A program made the position numbers and the translations under genes. Source: Amphiura filiformis (taxonomy: Eukaryota; Echinodermata; Ophiuroidea; Amphilepidida; Amphiuridae). From it: 64,000 nucleotides of DNA. The DNA is taken from the NCBI RefSeq assembly GCF_039555335.1, contig NW_027305502.1, positions 248,001 through 312,000 on the forward strand, given 5' to 3'. Shown piece after piece: positions 24,620 through 36,000 of this stretch; position 1 is the first letter of the stretch; each line of letters begins with the position of its first letter. The notes below the pieces were generated by a model that ran no database searches, was not told the origin of the DNA, and saw nothing but the letters and a program-made list of their open reading frames with translations.

Positions 24620-24800
24620 GCTATTCCAGTTTAATTCTAGTATAATACACTACATGCCTTTTATCTGCCACAGTCACAGGGAGTGCAAATTTCAAATGGC
24701 ATTACCTGAATGGGTGACGCCATTTGAAATCTACACTCCCTGTGTGGGAGATTACGGTCATGTCTTAATAGATGTTATATGGATTTCAACTGGAATAGCA
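24620..24800. repeat. Hairpin-family repeat
   Basis: Arms with GCTATTCCAGTTTAATTCTA on the left (diverged) and GGATTTCAACTGGAATAGCA on the right. The central TACCTGAATGGGTGACGCCA is well kept. Confidence 0.82.
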
Positions 24801-25096
24801 CATTACAAGCAGGCCAATACGAGGGCAAAGCCCTTCGGTAATTCATGGTAGATTAATTTATTTTTTTACATACAAATACTAGGGTGCATTTCATTAACAT
24901 TTGCATAGGATTTTACAATGTTGCGATGACTTCCAATGGGTTTAAGGACTTGTGGTGCGACGTAAATGTACGCGAAATGCGCCCCAGATTAGAGAAATTC
25001 ATTAGACAAAAATAAATGGTATGAAATTAATTATGTATGCATGATCTACAACTAAATTAGCATACTGTACAGCAGAACACTTAAGCCGTATTTATG

Positions 25097-25282
25097 GACT
25101 GTTCCAGTTGAAATCCATGCACCCCCTATTAAAGACATGACCTAAATTTCCCACACATTGGGTGTGAATTTCAAATGGGTTTACCTGAATGAGTGACTCC
25201 ATTTGAAATCTACACCCCTGTGTGGGAGTTTAAGGCCATGTCTTCTATATAGGGGTGGATGGATTTCAACTGGAACAGTCCT
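25097..25282. repeat. Hairpin-family repeat, near-complete
   Basis: GGACTGTTCCAGTTGAAATC and its complement GATTTCAACTGGAACAGTCC. The paired CTGTTCC/GGAACAG change in both arms shows compensating or copied mutation. Confidence 0.88.
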
Positions 25283-25608
25283 ATTATTCACAATTTTCAA
25301 CTTAGCTTGGATACTTTTGTGTTTAGTTGTTTGTTTCAAAGATCTAGTACACATTAAACACTACGGGCCACAAATATTTTGCTGGCTTTTAAATTCAGAG
25401 TTCTGAAATTAACCTTGAAAACCTAGCAAAAAATGCCTGCTATACAGTATGCAAAATTATGACCTAGTCAATAAATTAAACCAGAGAGACAGAATTTTCA
25501 TGCTTAATTTTCCTCAAAGTGCACAAACAAAACTTGTTTGTGCTAGACTGCATTCTGTGGTTAATGCACACAAACCTTTGTAAAAACAATTTTTTGAAGA
25601 TGCCAAAA

Positions 25609-25690
25609 GGCTATTCCAGTGAAAATGCACTTATCTCCTATGGAAGACATGACCATAATGATCCACACAACATGACAGTTTTCCCATGGA
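25609..25690. repeat. Hairpin-family repeat, left fragment
   Basis: GGCTATTCCAGTGAAAATGC, CCTATGGAAGACATGACCAT, then decays. Confidence 0.65.
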
Positions 25691-25799
25691 ATTAGTATGG
25701 AATCTGTCCTCTCTGTTTAATTTCTTTGGATCTACTAGATGGAGCAGCAACATCTAAAGAATACTAAGCATACACTCATACCATGAAGCACTATATAAC

Positions 25800-26065
25800 T
25801 GGGCGGATCCATTCAAAGTACACACACTCTCCCTGGGGAAGATTTAGGTAATATCTTTTCCAATCGAGTATAGATTTCAAATGGAATGAACACATTAGGC
25901 AGCTCCAATTGAATTTCATACACCCTCTGCAAAAGATTCAACCTCAATCTTCAAAAGAGTTGGTTAATTTGCTAATTCCATTTGAAATTCTCACTCCCTC
26001 CCCATGCGGAAGGTACTTTCAAAATCTTCTACAGAGGGAGTATGACCCTTAAATGGATTATCCCA
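25800..26065. repeat. Hairpin-family repeat, three-part variant (diverged)
   Basis: GGGCGGATCCATTCAAAGTA at the left, GAACACATTAGGCAGCTCCA and CTCTGCAAAAGATTCAACCT inside, TTAAATGGATTATCCCATT at the right. Same layout as 14393-14674. Confidence 0.78.
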
Positions 26066-26773
26066 TTACAACACACCAGTCATGATAAACTAAACCTACG
26101 ATAGGGCAGCTTTTCTGCTGTATGCAGATTGCCTGCTGCTGTAGTGACTATATACTGTGGTGGTTCACAGCATATTTCTCTATTCTGTAACCTGAAAGTT
26201 GCTGATGATTGCCTCGGCTGCTGTTGCTGCTGATCCTGATTTGCTCTATGTAGCAAATCGTGTGCGAGTGCAGTGCGGATGGTGTAAACACAAGAATGAT
26301 TGCATTCAATATGTATTTTAACTTAGGGTGTGCTAGTTTTCATACTACTTTGATTAGAATGTTTGTTAGTTGTCTGGTACTGTTTCAATTAATGTGTATC
26401 CAGTATAAGGTGGAGCATGACCTATAAAATGCTCTGCATGCTAGCCATAGGCTTGAACATAAAAAGTCCCCAGTTTAGAAATATTTTCTCCAAATATCGG
26501 AAGAACCACTGAATCAATACTAGGCTTGTTTGTACTCATTTTTAAAATGCATTTTTCATGCTGATTCTAAATATGGTCATGAAAATTTACAATTCTGAAT
26601 TATTTCTAAATTATTTAAAGAAAACTATTTTAATGACCATTTGGGCGGGTCTAACACAAAAACCTTTTCTTCAGCTTATGGGTTAGCTGTGAATTATAAT
26701 ACCGTCACCATGCAAATGAAGTCAAACACACAGACACACCACACAATGTTATCCAAATAACTTGACTTGACCC
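26066..26773. other. TTLL 3' flank
   Basis: AT-rich with no convincing additional exon. CTGCTG-type repeats occur near 26220. If TTLL splices on from 26777, its next exon was not found here. Confidence 0.4.
26629..26634 (-). terminator. Possible polyadenylation signal of TTLL
   Basis: ATTAAA on the minus strand, about 140 bases past the exon 16 stop. This hexamer is common in AT-rich sequence, so support is weak; it only shows that ending at the exon 16 stop is feasible. Confidence 0.2.
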
Positions 26774-27093
26774 TCACCTTAAACTGATACTATCAGGCGC
26801 GCTACCCAGTCCTTCTCTACTCCCAACTCGAATACTATTGTTATTGTTCAAATCCGGCCTGTGAGCCAACGGTGCTGGTCCAGACATCAGCGACAGATTC
26901 AAGGGTGCTGCTGGACCCGACTGATGACCTGGTGGTGGTGGTGCATGCGCTACCCTAATCAGGTTGGGAAAGTTGGGTCCACTGTTGGGATATGATGTCG
27001 GCGGTTGGGTGCCGTACTCTCCGGCTGATGATGTTAGGTTGGCAGCGCTGGATGCATTGACTAATCTGGGATTACTTCTATGTTGTGGTGCAC
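26774..27093 (-). CDS. TTLL6/13: TTLL exon 16: last recognised coding exon
   Basis: Residues 1049-1154, rich in Pro, Ser, Asn and Gly, with a TTTCAG acceptor. The frame ends at TGA (26776-26774). That stop lies inside AAG|GTGAGG, a good donor at 26777, so the exon may instead splice to sequence farther left. I found no convincing further exon there. Confidence 0.75.
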
Positions 27094-30000
27094 CTGAAAA
27101 ACAAGAGTAGTTTGATTTTATAAAAAAAAAAAGGTTCTCTTGCATTTATTGTATTGATATAAAACAAGAATTAGGTGACGAAAAAAATAACCCTGTTCTA
27201 CAGGCCCGACCGACAACGATTTTGAACAAATTTGGGAAAAAAATGACCTGTACAAATGAATGGAAATTTCAGGAACAAATTTTTTTTTTTTTATTTTCTT
27301 AAATTGCAAATTATTTACAGATTTTGGTGATTTTTTGAGTCATTTCACAACAAAAAAAAAAGAGGGCCGACCGACCGACCCTACTTGAAAGGTCTGTCCG
27401 CCCGTAGAACAGGGTTTCTTTTTTTTCATCGCCTTATCGTACAATTCTTTGGTAATGAAATATACATTAATGTTAATTCTTTGTGTAATTGTGTATGTTG
27501 GTTTTACGATTAAACGTCTGACGACTTCAAAAAAAAAATACAGTTTTATTAGGACCTAAACCTTCTCCTTCTTCCTAGCCTAAAATGGCTAAGTATTACT
27601 TATGCACAGGCTATGTGTGCACAGTGAATTATCTATGTACAATGGATCCTAGGATTGGGGGTTGTGCTGATAACAGACCGAGATGATCTCCTATTCTTTT
27701 AACCCCATGAGAACTACCTGCCGATTGGCCAAAAAGAAGTTTTCATTATCAATTGGCCCAATCAGCAACATTGTTAGAATAATTTCACCACGCAAAAACA
27801 ATTGGGGTGAATTATTTGCAAAGATTCATTCTGATTGGTGATTCAAGTGAAGATATCATGTAATTGACCAATCAGAGGCAATGTTAGATCAGCAGATAGA
27901 GCTCAGGGGGTTAAAGGTGTCTGGTCACCTTTAACATGCCAGGTGTTGGTCTTCTGCTGCACAAGACATAAAGCTTAAGCTTTGCCAGGGGTAATAATTA
28001 GCCCAGCATTGACATTATGCTAGTGATACATTTTATATGTAACCTGCTACCACCAAATGAGCGTAAAGAAGCAAGTTTGTAGTTTCGAGACATCCAAGCT
28101 ACTGCGTTGGTGTTCTTTGTTTCCCATGCACCTGTTCAAGCCAATAGTATGCCTGTATGTCTTTTGTGAATGGGGGCAGAATGGGCCATTCACGAACGAC
28201 ATACTACTGGCTTGTACAGGTGCGCGACAAACAATGAACATCAACAGCCAGGGTGTCTTGAAACTACCAACTTGCGACTTTATGCCCATTTTGTGGTAGC
28301 AGGTCACATATCTCTGGCAATCCAACTCACCATCTCTCCTTTGTCCAGCGCTAAGTACCCTCCTCTGCTGTTGACCACCTGTCACATGACCACCATAATC
28401 ACCCTGTGGGTGTCCGCTAGCTGCCAAATTGGCTCGACTTGACGAGGAGCTCGTCACCCCGTGATTATCACTGTCTAATATATTAGTTATATGCTTCCAT
28501 TCGTGTTCAGGAATGACAGTACTCATGTAGCGATTGTCTCTAGTGCCACCAAGATGGCCTTTTCTTGCCACATATTTATGTCTTTGTGTGAGTGTCGAGT
28601 GACTTTGGTTCTGATGGTAGGTGGTGCTGTTATGAGGATGGATTTGACCCATGACCCGACTACTTTTGTTTAGTACGTGTTGCCACTGGCTACTAGTGTG
28701 GCCTGATGGATGAGGTAGTTTAGCCGTCAGAGAGACAATCTGTGTAGAAATGGTTCAGAGAACATTGTTAATGTAATTTTTAAAATAGCAGGTGATAAAA
28801 AATGATCAGATTGAAATATAAAATAATTAACCTATAAATATGTTAATAGTTAGTATTGTTAGAATTGAAAGAAAATTATAGCAGCAGTCTCAAGCTTCAT
28901 CACTGAAAAAGAGGAACATCAATATGCATAAAAAGTAGTTCAGTTTCAGTATTTATAATATCCTATCGGTGCACTCTAGCTATATTATTTGCTGTTAAAT
29001 GTCAACAATTTCAAAGCAAGTTAAACATTCATAGCATAAATCAAAATAGTTAGTATGCACCTATTACAATATAGTTTGATGTTAAACTCTATACTAGCTT
29101 TTAGAGAAAAACAGTACTCTCTTCTCTGTGGTGTGTGTACACAGCATGAAAACGAAAGTGGGTCCCAGTTGGATTCAATACACACACAGCAATAAACACA
29201 GATGTGGGTCCAAATTGGATTCAATCATAACAACACACTGGTCATTTGATTAGCTGATTATGAGTCAAAGCTGATATTTGGCTTTCATGAAGGGTTGCAA
29301 AGGAAATACAAATCCCTGCCTGTGGGAATACCAGGACCACCGAGCCAGGGGGAAAAATGACAGGCCCGAAATATGGTTTGCTGACAATGGTTAATTGTTG
29401 ACCTCAATTTTTTTCACAAGGGTGCTTGAGAATCTATAAAGTGTGGGGTACATCTTGCTCCCGTATTAAGAGCCCTTTTTCCAAGCCACAGAGGCAACTT
29501 GCCTTCCCTGCCCCAGGTTAGTAGGCCTCTGCCTGTGTTGCTCATTAACAGGGTGCTTGCCCATCAGAACAAAAGAGGTCTCTACTTCTCTCACTAATGT
29601 ATACCAAGATTCATGGCCAAGTTAAAGTATTCAGATCTGTGTTTAAGATTCAGATACAATCATGGTTACGGTGGTAATCTTAATAGTATGGTTACCAGCA
29701 TTTGTTAGACATTAGGGCAAACGGTAAAACAGTAGAGGATGCCAGCTAAGCATTTCTGTCACTTGAGGTGCTACTGCTAGGCAAATCACACAATATTTTA
29801 ATAGATTAGTTGGTGGTGTGCTATATAAGCCTTAGAAGATACGGGTGAGTATTAGTATTAAAGTTATGTCAGTCCAACTATTACAGAGGGAGGTTGCATC
29901 TAGCTGGGCACAGCACACATTATTCACCTGATGAGGATGTATAGATGTATGGGATGGATATGTAGGGTTATGAGCCTTAGGAATGGTCCCATCACCATTG

Positions 30001-33000
30001 ATATTAATAACATTGCTGAATGATAGCTGTAATCCTTTGATGGGCACTTGCTGATTATTATCAACCTAAATAAAGCAAATGCAAATAAAAACATGTGGAG
30101 CAAAGTAGGTGTTAATGACTGGCAGTTAAGCATATAAATGTTGGCATGAGCAGCTGTTGCATGCAGTCAGGATTTTTGGTTAATACAAGTGTTTATCACA
30201 ATAACAGTAGAAGGTGAGAAGCACATTATGTCATGTCGAGGGATCATTGACTCAAAGACGTAACTCCATTTTGGCCATTCTGAGAAAAATGAGTTTAAAG
30301 ATAATAATGGACCACATTGACTTATGTAGTTAAGTCTATGTTTCACTGGACACTGATTTCAATGGGGTACTAAATGGAATTACCTCTATGTGTTAAATGG
30401 AAAGTGCTCAGGTTTCTGGAAATTTTGATATCAAAATCTCATTTTCGCAAAAAATGGAGTTACGTCTTTGTGTCACTGACCCCTTGATGTAAAATAAATA
30501 AAAACACACTGACTTAGGGAACAAATGTATGATGACATCTTATAAACGAAAGTGCTTTCATTAGGAGTCTGACCCCTCCCTCCCTCCATGTAACGCAAGG
30601 GTGAAATATTGAAAATTCCAACCCCAAAAGATCAACTTTGACCGATAATTTAACTAGTTTTTATACAAATGTTACCAGACTTTTTGACCCACAGGACATC
30701 ATCAAACTTTTGATTTGTTCCCTTATACCTGACATGACTGTGTAACAAGAATATGGCTGTACATTTACTTTTCACCCGACACACTATAGTGTGTAGCGGC
30801 AACTTGTTGTTCCAAAATCACATAAAGCTGTTGGTCCAGTGCACAGAGCAATCATCTCTGTGCAAGTTAAGTGGTAGATGTGTTCAAGACGAGAAGGGGA
30901 ACCATCCCTGGGTCTTGCTAAATTGGTATTTAGCCTCGAGGGCCAAAGCAAGTTGGCTATAATGTGCCAACGGACAAACTCCATAGAGAAATTGAAAAAG
31001 TTATCAAGCAACATAGAGAATCAGTCATCTCAGTAATGCTTTTGAGCAAAAACAATAGCCAACATAACAACCTTGAACAAAGTAAAGAACAACCAACAAC
31101 AAAACATCTGAAATAGAAACAACTCAACTCAATACGTTTGTGAAGACTATCATTCATCCAGGTATTAAAAACTAAGAATTTGAGATTATAATCTGCCATT
31201 CAAGTCCAAGTAGATCAGATTATAATCTCAAATTCTTAGAAATCAACTCAATCATAACAAAATAACTAACCCATAAACAACAAGTTGAGATAAAATAAAA
31301 CTGAACTGATGAAATAAACTGAACTGAACTAGACTAACCTGAATCTGATCAGACAAAGAACTCATATCTACACATTCTTCCTGATCCGGCTGAGACCTAC
31401 TAAAATCCCTCCTACTCATCCCACCGCCACTAGTACTACTAGATCCCTCTCCTCTAATATCCGACTGCACTTGAAGAAAATGCGGGCTTTTATTCAAGTC
31501 ACACAATCCTCTGATACAATCATCTGACTGCCAGTACGTTGCTTCGCATATGCCACTTGTAACACATGCCCTACCATCGCTCCCTATATTATTGTGTCTG
31601 TCTAAAACATACACATCTTCGTCCCCTTCAGAATTATGTCTTGAACGCTTGCGGTGACCCGACACAAATAACCCTTCTCTTTGGAACTGAGCCATCTGTT
31701 CTCGTTGGTGCAGGTTATATGAGTATATTTCGGGTCGAGGTTGTCTAGTTCTATAAAGCCCTGTATGTGTATTTTTCTCGGATTCGTGAGGTGACCTTTG
31801 ACCTATCTGTGATTTCTGGTTTGGCGGAGGTTCGAGGTGTAAATAATGAGTCATGCGGGTGCCTATCCTGTTGCTTCCGAGAGAACGTGCCTTCCAAGCA
31901 CGTCTCAGCTGTTACAGATAAACACATGCATTTTAAAATAACAATCTTCAATTCATACATTGTTGGTGGTATACTTTATACTGACTACTTTGCAACAATC
32001 ATGTGTTAGATTTGGAAGTATTTCTCTAATGTGCTATTACTTGTTACATTCTTCGAATGCCAGAATTGAAGAATAAGGAACATACTCAACAGGTATCATA
32101 TATGAAACGGCACTATGTTTGTTCGGCTTATAATTGGCACAAAAAAATAAGACTCATAACATTGTGTATTGATAAACATAGAATGGCGTGCACACGATTG
32201 GGTGCAGAACTTACACTAGTTGCATGTTGCATAATGTGTGACTGGTGTGCACTTATTTGAATCTACGCAAAGGTAAGATGGGAGTTTATTGACGCCTGCA
32301 GTAACAAAAACCCAAATAAATGTTGCTAATTATAAGCTGAACTAACAATATAGAGGACACTACAAAGCATACATCATCAGCTGACATTAAGCTGAATTCC
32401 ATACACACCCTATGGAAAACACAACTTAATCTCCAACACAGGGAGTGTAGATTTTATATGGAGTCACACATGACATTATGGTAGTTCCATTTGAAATTCA
32501 CACTCCTTGTGTGGAAGATTAAGGTCATGCCTTCCACAGGGGGCGTATGGATTTCAACTGGAATAGCCCATTATCTAACCACCACCAAGTTTAAGCCAGG
32601 ATATATACACACATGAAATAAATGTAGGTGCTGAAATTTTTTTTACTAAATTCACAAACTGTAAAAAGTAAATGGACTTAATTCACCAGAATTCACAACA
32701 TCTGTATTCATTGATCATGCAAAAAACCATCAAGATACAAGGTATATGCTGGTACAAATCATATTTCCATAACAAAGAATAATTTGTGTTGATTGTATAT
32801 TTGTCCATTCAGTATTTGCAAATATTACACCACTTACACAATTTTTAATATGCTAAATACTGATGTGGCAATTCTACAAGAACGCTGTCGGTTATCGTAG
32901 TACGGGTGCAGCCAGTCCCTGTGTGACTAGGCAGATATGTCTAGGACTTCATCAGGACTGAAGAAAGTTGAATACATCTGCTTTTCAACTCGACCACTCA

Positions 33001-36000
33001 CACAGGGACCAGCCACACTGGTACTGTGTACTCGTAGAACTACTCTTAACTTATTATGAATTCTAAAGCCTATTTTCTTATTTGTAACCCATACTACTGG
33101 TTAGAGGGGGCTTTACGGGGGGCTTTAGTTAGAGAGTATACAGTATACTACAACTTTTCATAGATATCACCAATACCAACTAAAGAATAGGAAACAAAAA
33201 TGCCACATAAAAGCTGAGGGAGGCTGGGAACACTTACACTTGCCTGTCTTTCTGCATTCTTCATCACTCCTACAGTACCCGGTGTACAATGTAGAAGCCT
33301 ATAGACATGCTCTACAACTCCTAGACCCCTCACTAGATTGTCTCTCTGTAATAAGGCACTAATTCTCTCCAATTCTTCTTCTTCTAGAATGTCCATTGGC
33401 TGCGATGTGTCAATTAGATCGCCATCTGCTTTACTCTGGAAATTAACAAAATGTGTGCAGATTTTAAGTGCAATATCTTTTCCCAGTTACTTACATGTAT
33501 ATAGGGTGTATCAAAATGATTGGTACCCACCAGCTTTGTCGTCTAAAGAAACGCTTGCTTCTTTCAAATTTGACATTAGATCCTCTTGAATTGACTACAA
33601 TTTTCAGTGTTATAACCTTTTCTTACATAAATCTACAAATTAGGTGGATCCTATACTGCATTTTGACGTGGCAGTCTTGGCCATGCCTACTGGACATTGA
33701 TGGGTACCAATCATTTTGATACACCTTGCACAACAGTGCATGAACTTGATATCAATTGTGCACAAAACAGTCACCACATTTTTTGTTTACTGATGTAGCG
33801 TTTTGTTTTCAGGCTCCGTAGGCTGCAAACGATAACTACACTAGCTTCCAGAGAAAAACCGCACTCTCTTTCTTGTGGTGAGTATACACAGCGTAAACAC
33901 GGAAGTGGGGTTCTGACTGGCTAATTCAATCGTCTGATAATCATAACAACAGACTGGTAATCTGATTGGCCTATTAAGCATCAAAGAAGCAATCAGCGTT
34001 CATCAACGTCTGGCGTATGTCGCTCATTAACAGAGTGTGTGCTTCAATCAGAGCAAGGGTGCAGGCGGTGATGGAAGCGATATCGCCAATTTTAAGGTCG
34101 CCATTGGATTAACACATAATCATGAAATCTTCACAAACAATTCTAAATTTGTTATGTGGTGTCAAAACAAAATTATCTTACTCTAAAACCGTCGGGGTTC
34201 TGCAAAGTACCCCACTGCAAGTATGTTAATTTTCCATTTGTAATTGCTAACCGTGTATTTTGAATGGGGCTGTCAGCCCTGTATCTTCGCCAGCCTCAAA
34301 CGTCACGGTCGCTTCCTATGCCGCCTGCAAGGGTGTGCCTAAATTTTCTGGAAGCTAGTGTAGCCAAGTTTTGCAGTCACAAGCTCTGTATAAACTACTA
34401 AATACTTATGAGAAGTACACAAATTACATTGGCAAATCATCCAAATGATTAATTTTCACATTATATTAAAAAAGCAGGGTGTATTTACTTACATCCTGTG
34501 ACTTAGATGTGCCTGCTCTCTTGGTGAGGGCTACTCTGGGCACAAAGTTCCTGCTCCTAGTCCTCCCAGGACTTTCAGGTCTTAGACCGCTGTCTCTCCT
34601 ACTGGATTTCTTCCTCAACATCATCTCCAGTTTCTCCTGCTTGGCTTGGATTTCTGCTCGTTGTTGTCTGCAATAATTGGAAATTATTTGCGTGTTAAGA
34701 AATGTTCAACCAAAAAGATGAAAATATTTAAATGTATTCAAAATACAAGGAGTAGAGTATGAAAAGAAATAGTGGAGGCAAAATAGTGAACTACTATAGT
34801 TTGATCAGCTCGTAATCGGCAGGTTTTATAACATCGCGGATTGGTATCAATATATTTTATTTTGAGAACTGTCTTGAGACAACTCGCCAGAAGTATCACA
34901 AATTGTTATATAAATCTTACATTCTGTCTATATTTTATTTAACATGAACAATATAGATCACACAGGTTAACAATATCGGGTCTACTTTTCAGTGTAGTGG
35001 TCAAAACCGCCAATTACGAGCTGATCAAAATATATATTAGATTCCAAATAGCCTAAGGTTTGGGAAAAGGTTAAAGGTTATTGGGCTTTTCTAGTTGAAG
35101 TTCATAAACCCCCCATGCAAGACATTACCTTAATCTTCCACACGAAGAGTGTGGATTTCAAATGCTTCATTTGATTTGAAATCTACACCCCCTGTGTGGG
35201 AAATTCAGGTCATGTCTTCCATAGGGGTGTATGGATTTCACCTGGAATAGCCCACTCGACTTCAACCATTGGCCAATATTAGGTAACAGAATTCACAAAA
35301 ACATTATTGGTATCTGCTAATATCGTATGGAGTAAATGAACCTTTAATTGACAATACATGCACAAAAATATAAAGCAAATCTTTGTAGAACAAATGGTGG
35401 GAATCAGGGCCTAGATTTCACGCCAGTTTGTGAGAATCAAAAACCATCCGAGTCGCTTCACTTACTGCATGATTCAATGAAAGAAACTGATTCTTGCAAC
35501 AAATATTACAAGAACCTCCTGGGAGATACTGAAGGGATGCTGCAGCCAAACAAAATTGTTTCGCTTGCCCAAGATCGCATTAGTTGGAGAAAGCTTGTAG
35601 TCGCCTGCTCCGCAGCCGACTGATGATGATGATGATTCAATGAAAGAAACTGATTCTTGCAACAAATATTACAAGAATCATTACGAGAATCGATTCTGTG
35701 ATTCTCATCGAATTTGAGGCCTGGGAATAAATGCTTTTTTAATGTATTGATCACAATGTGTCCTTACTACAAAAGACATAACCTGACAACTTGTAATAAA
35801 ACACTGCTAATTACCAGCACATCAGAACTACCAAGAAATAAATAGTTATACTTGTTTGCTGTTTCACTTCAGCAAATAAGAATGTTTACTGTTGAATTAA
35901 TCGCATCCATTAGTATCCACTGATTCAACCCACTCATTCACTCACTCTAGTTTTATAATCAGAATCAACAAAGAAATATCAACACACAGGTAGTGAGCAA

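Noticed and set aside
28047-28330. Extension of TTLL exon 15 as one long frame
   Set aside because: The frame continues past a GTGAGT donor, but the next exon is in phase with that donor; the tail beyond it is intron.
31751-31960. Separate small gene opposite or beside TTLL exon 13
   Set aside because: These frames overlap the true exon in other frames and have no independent support.
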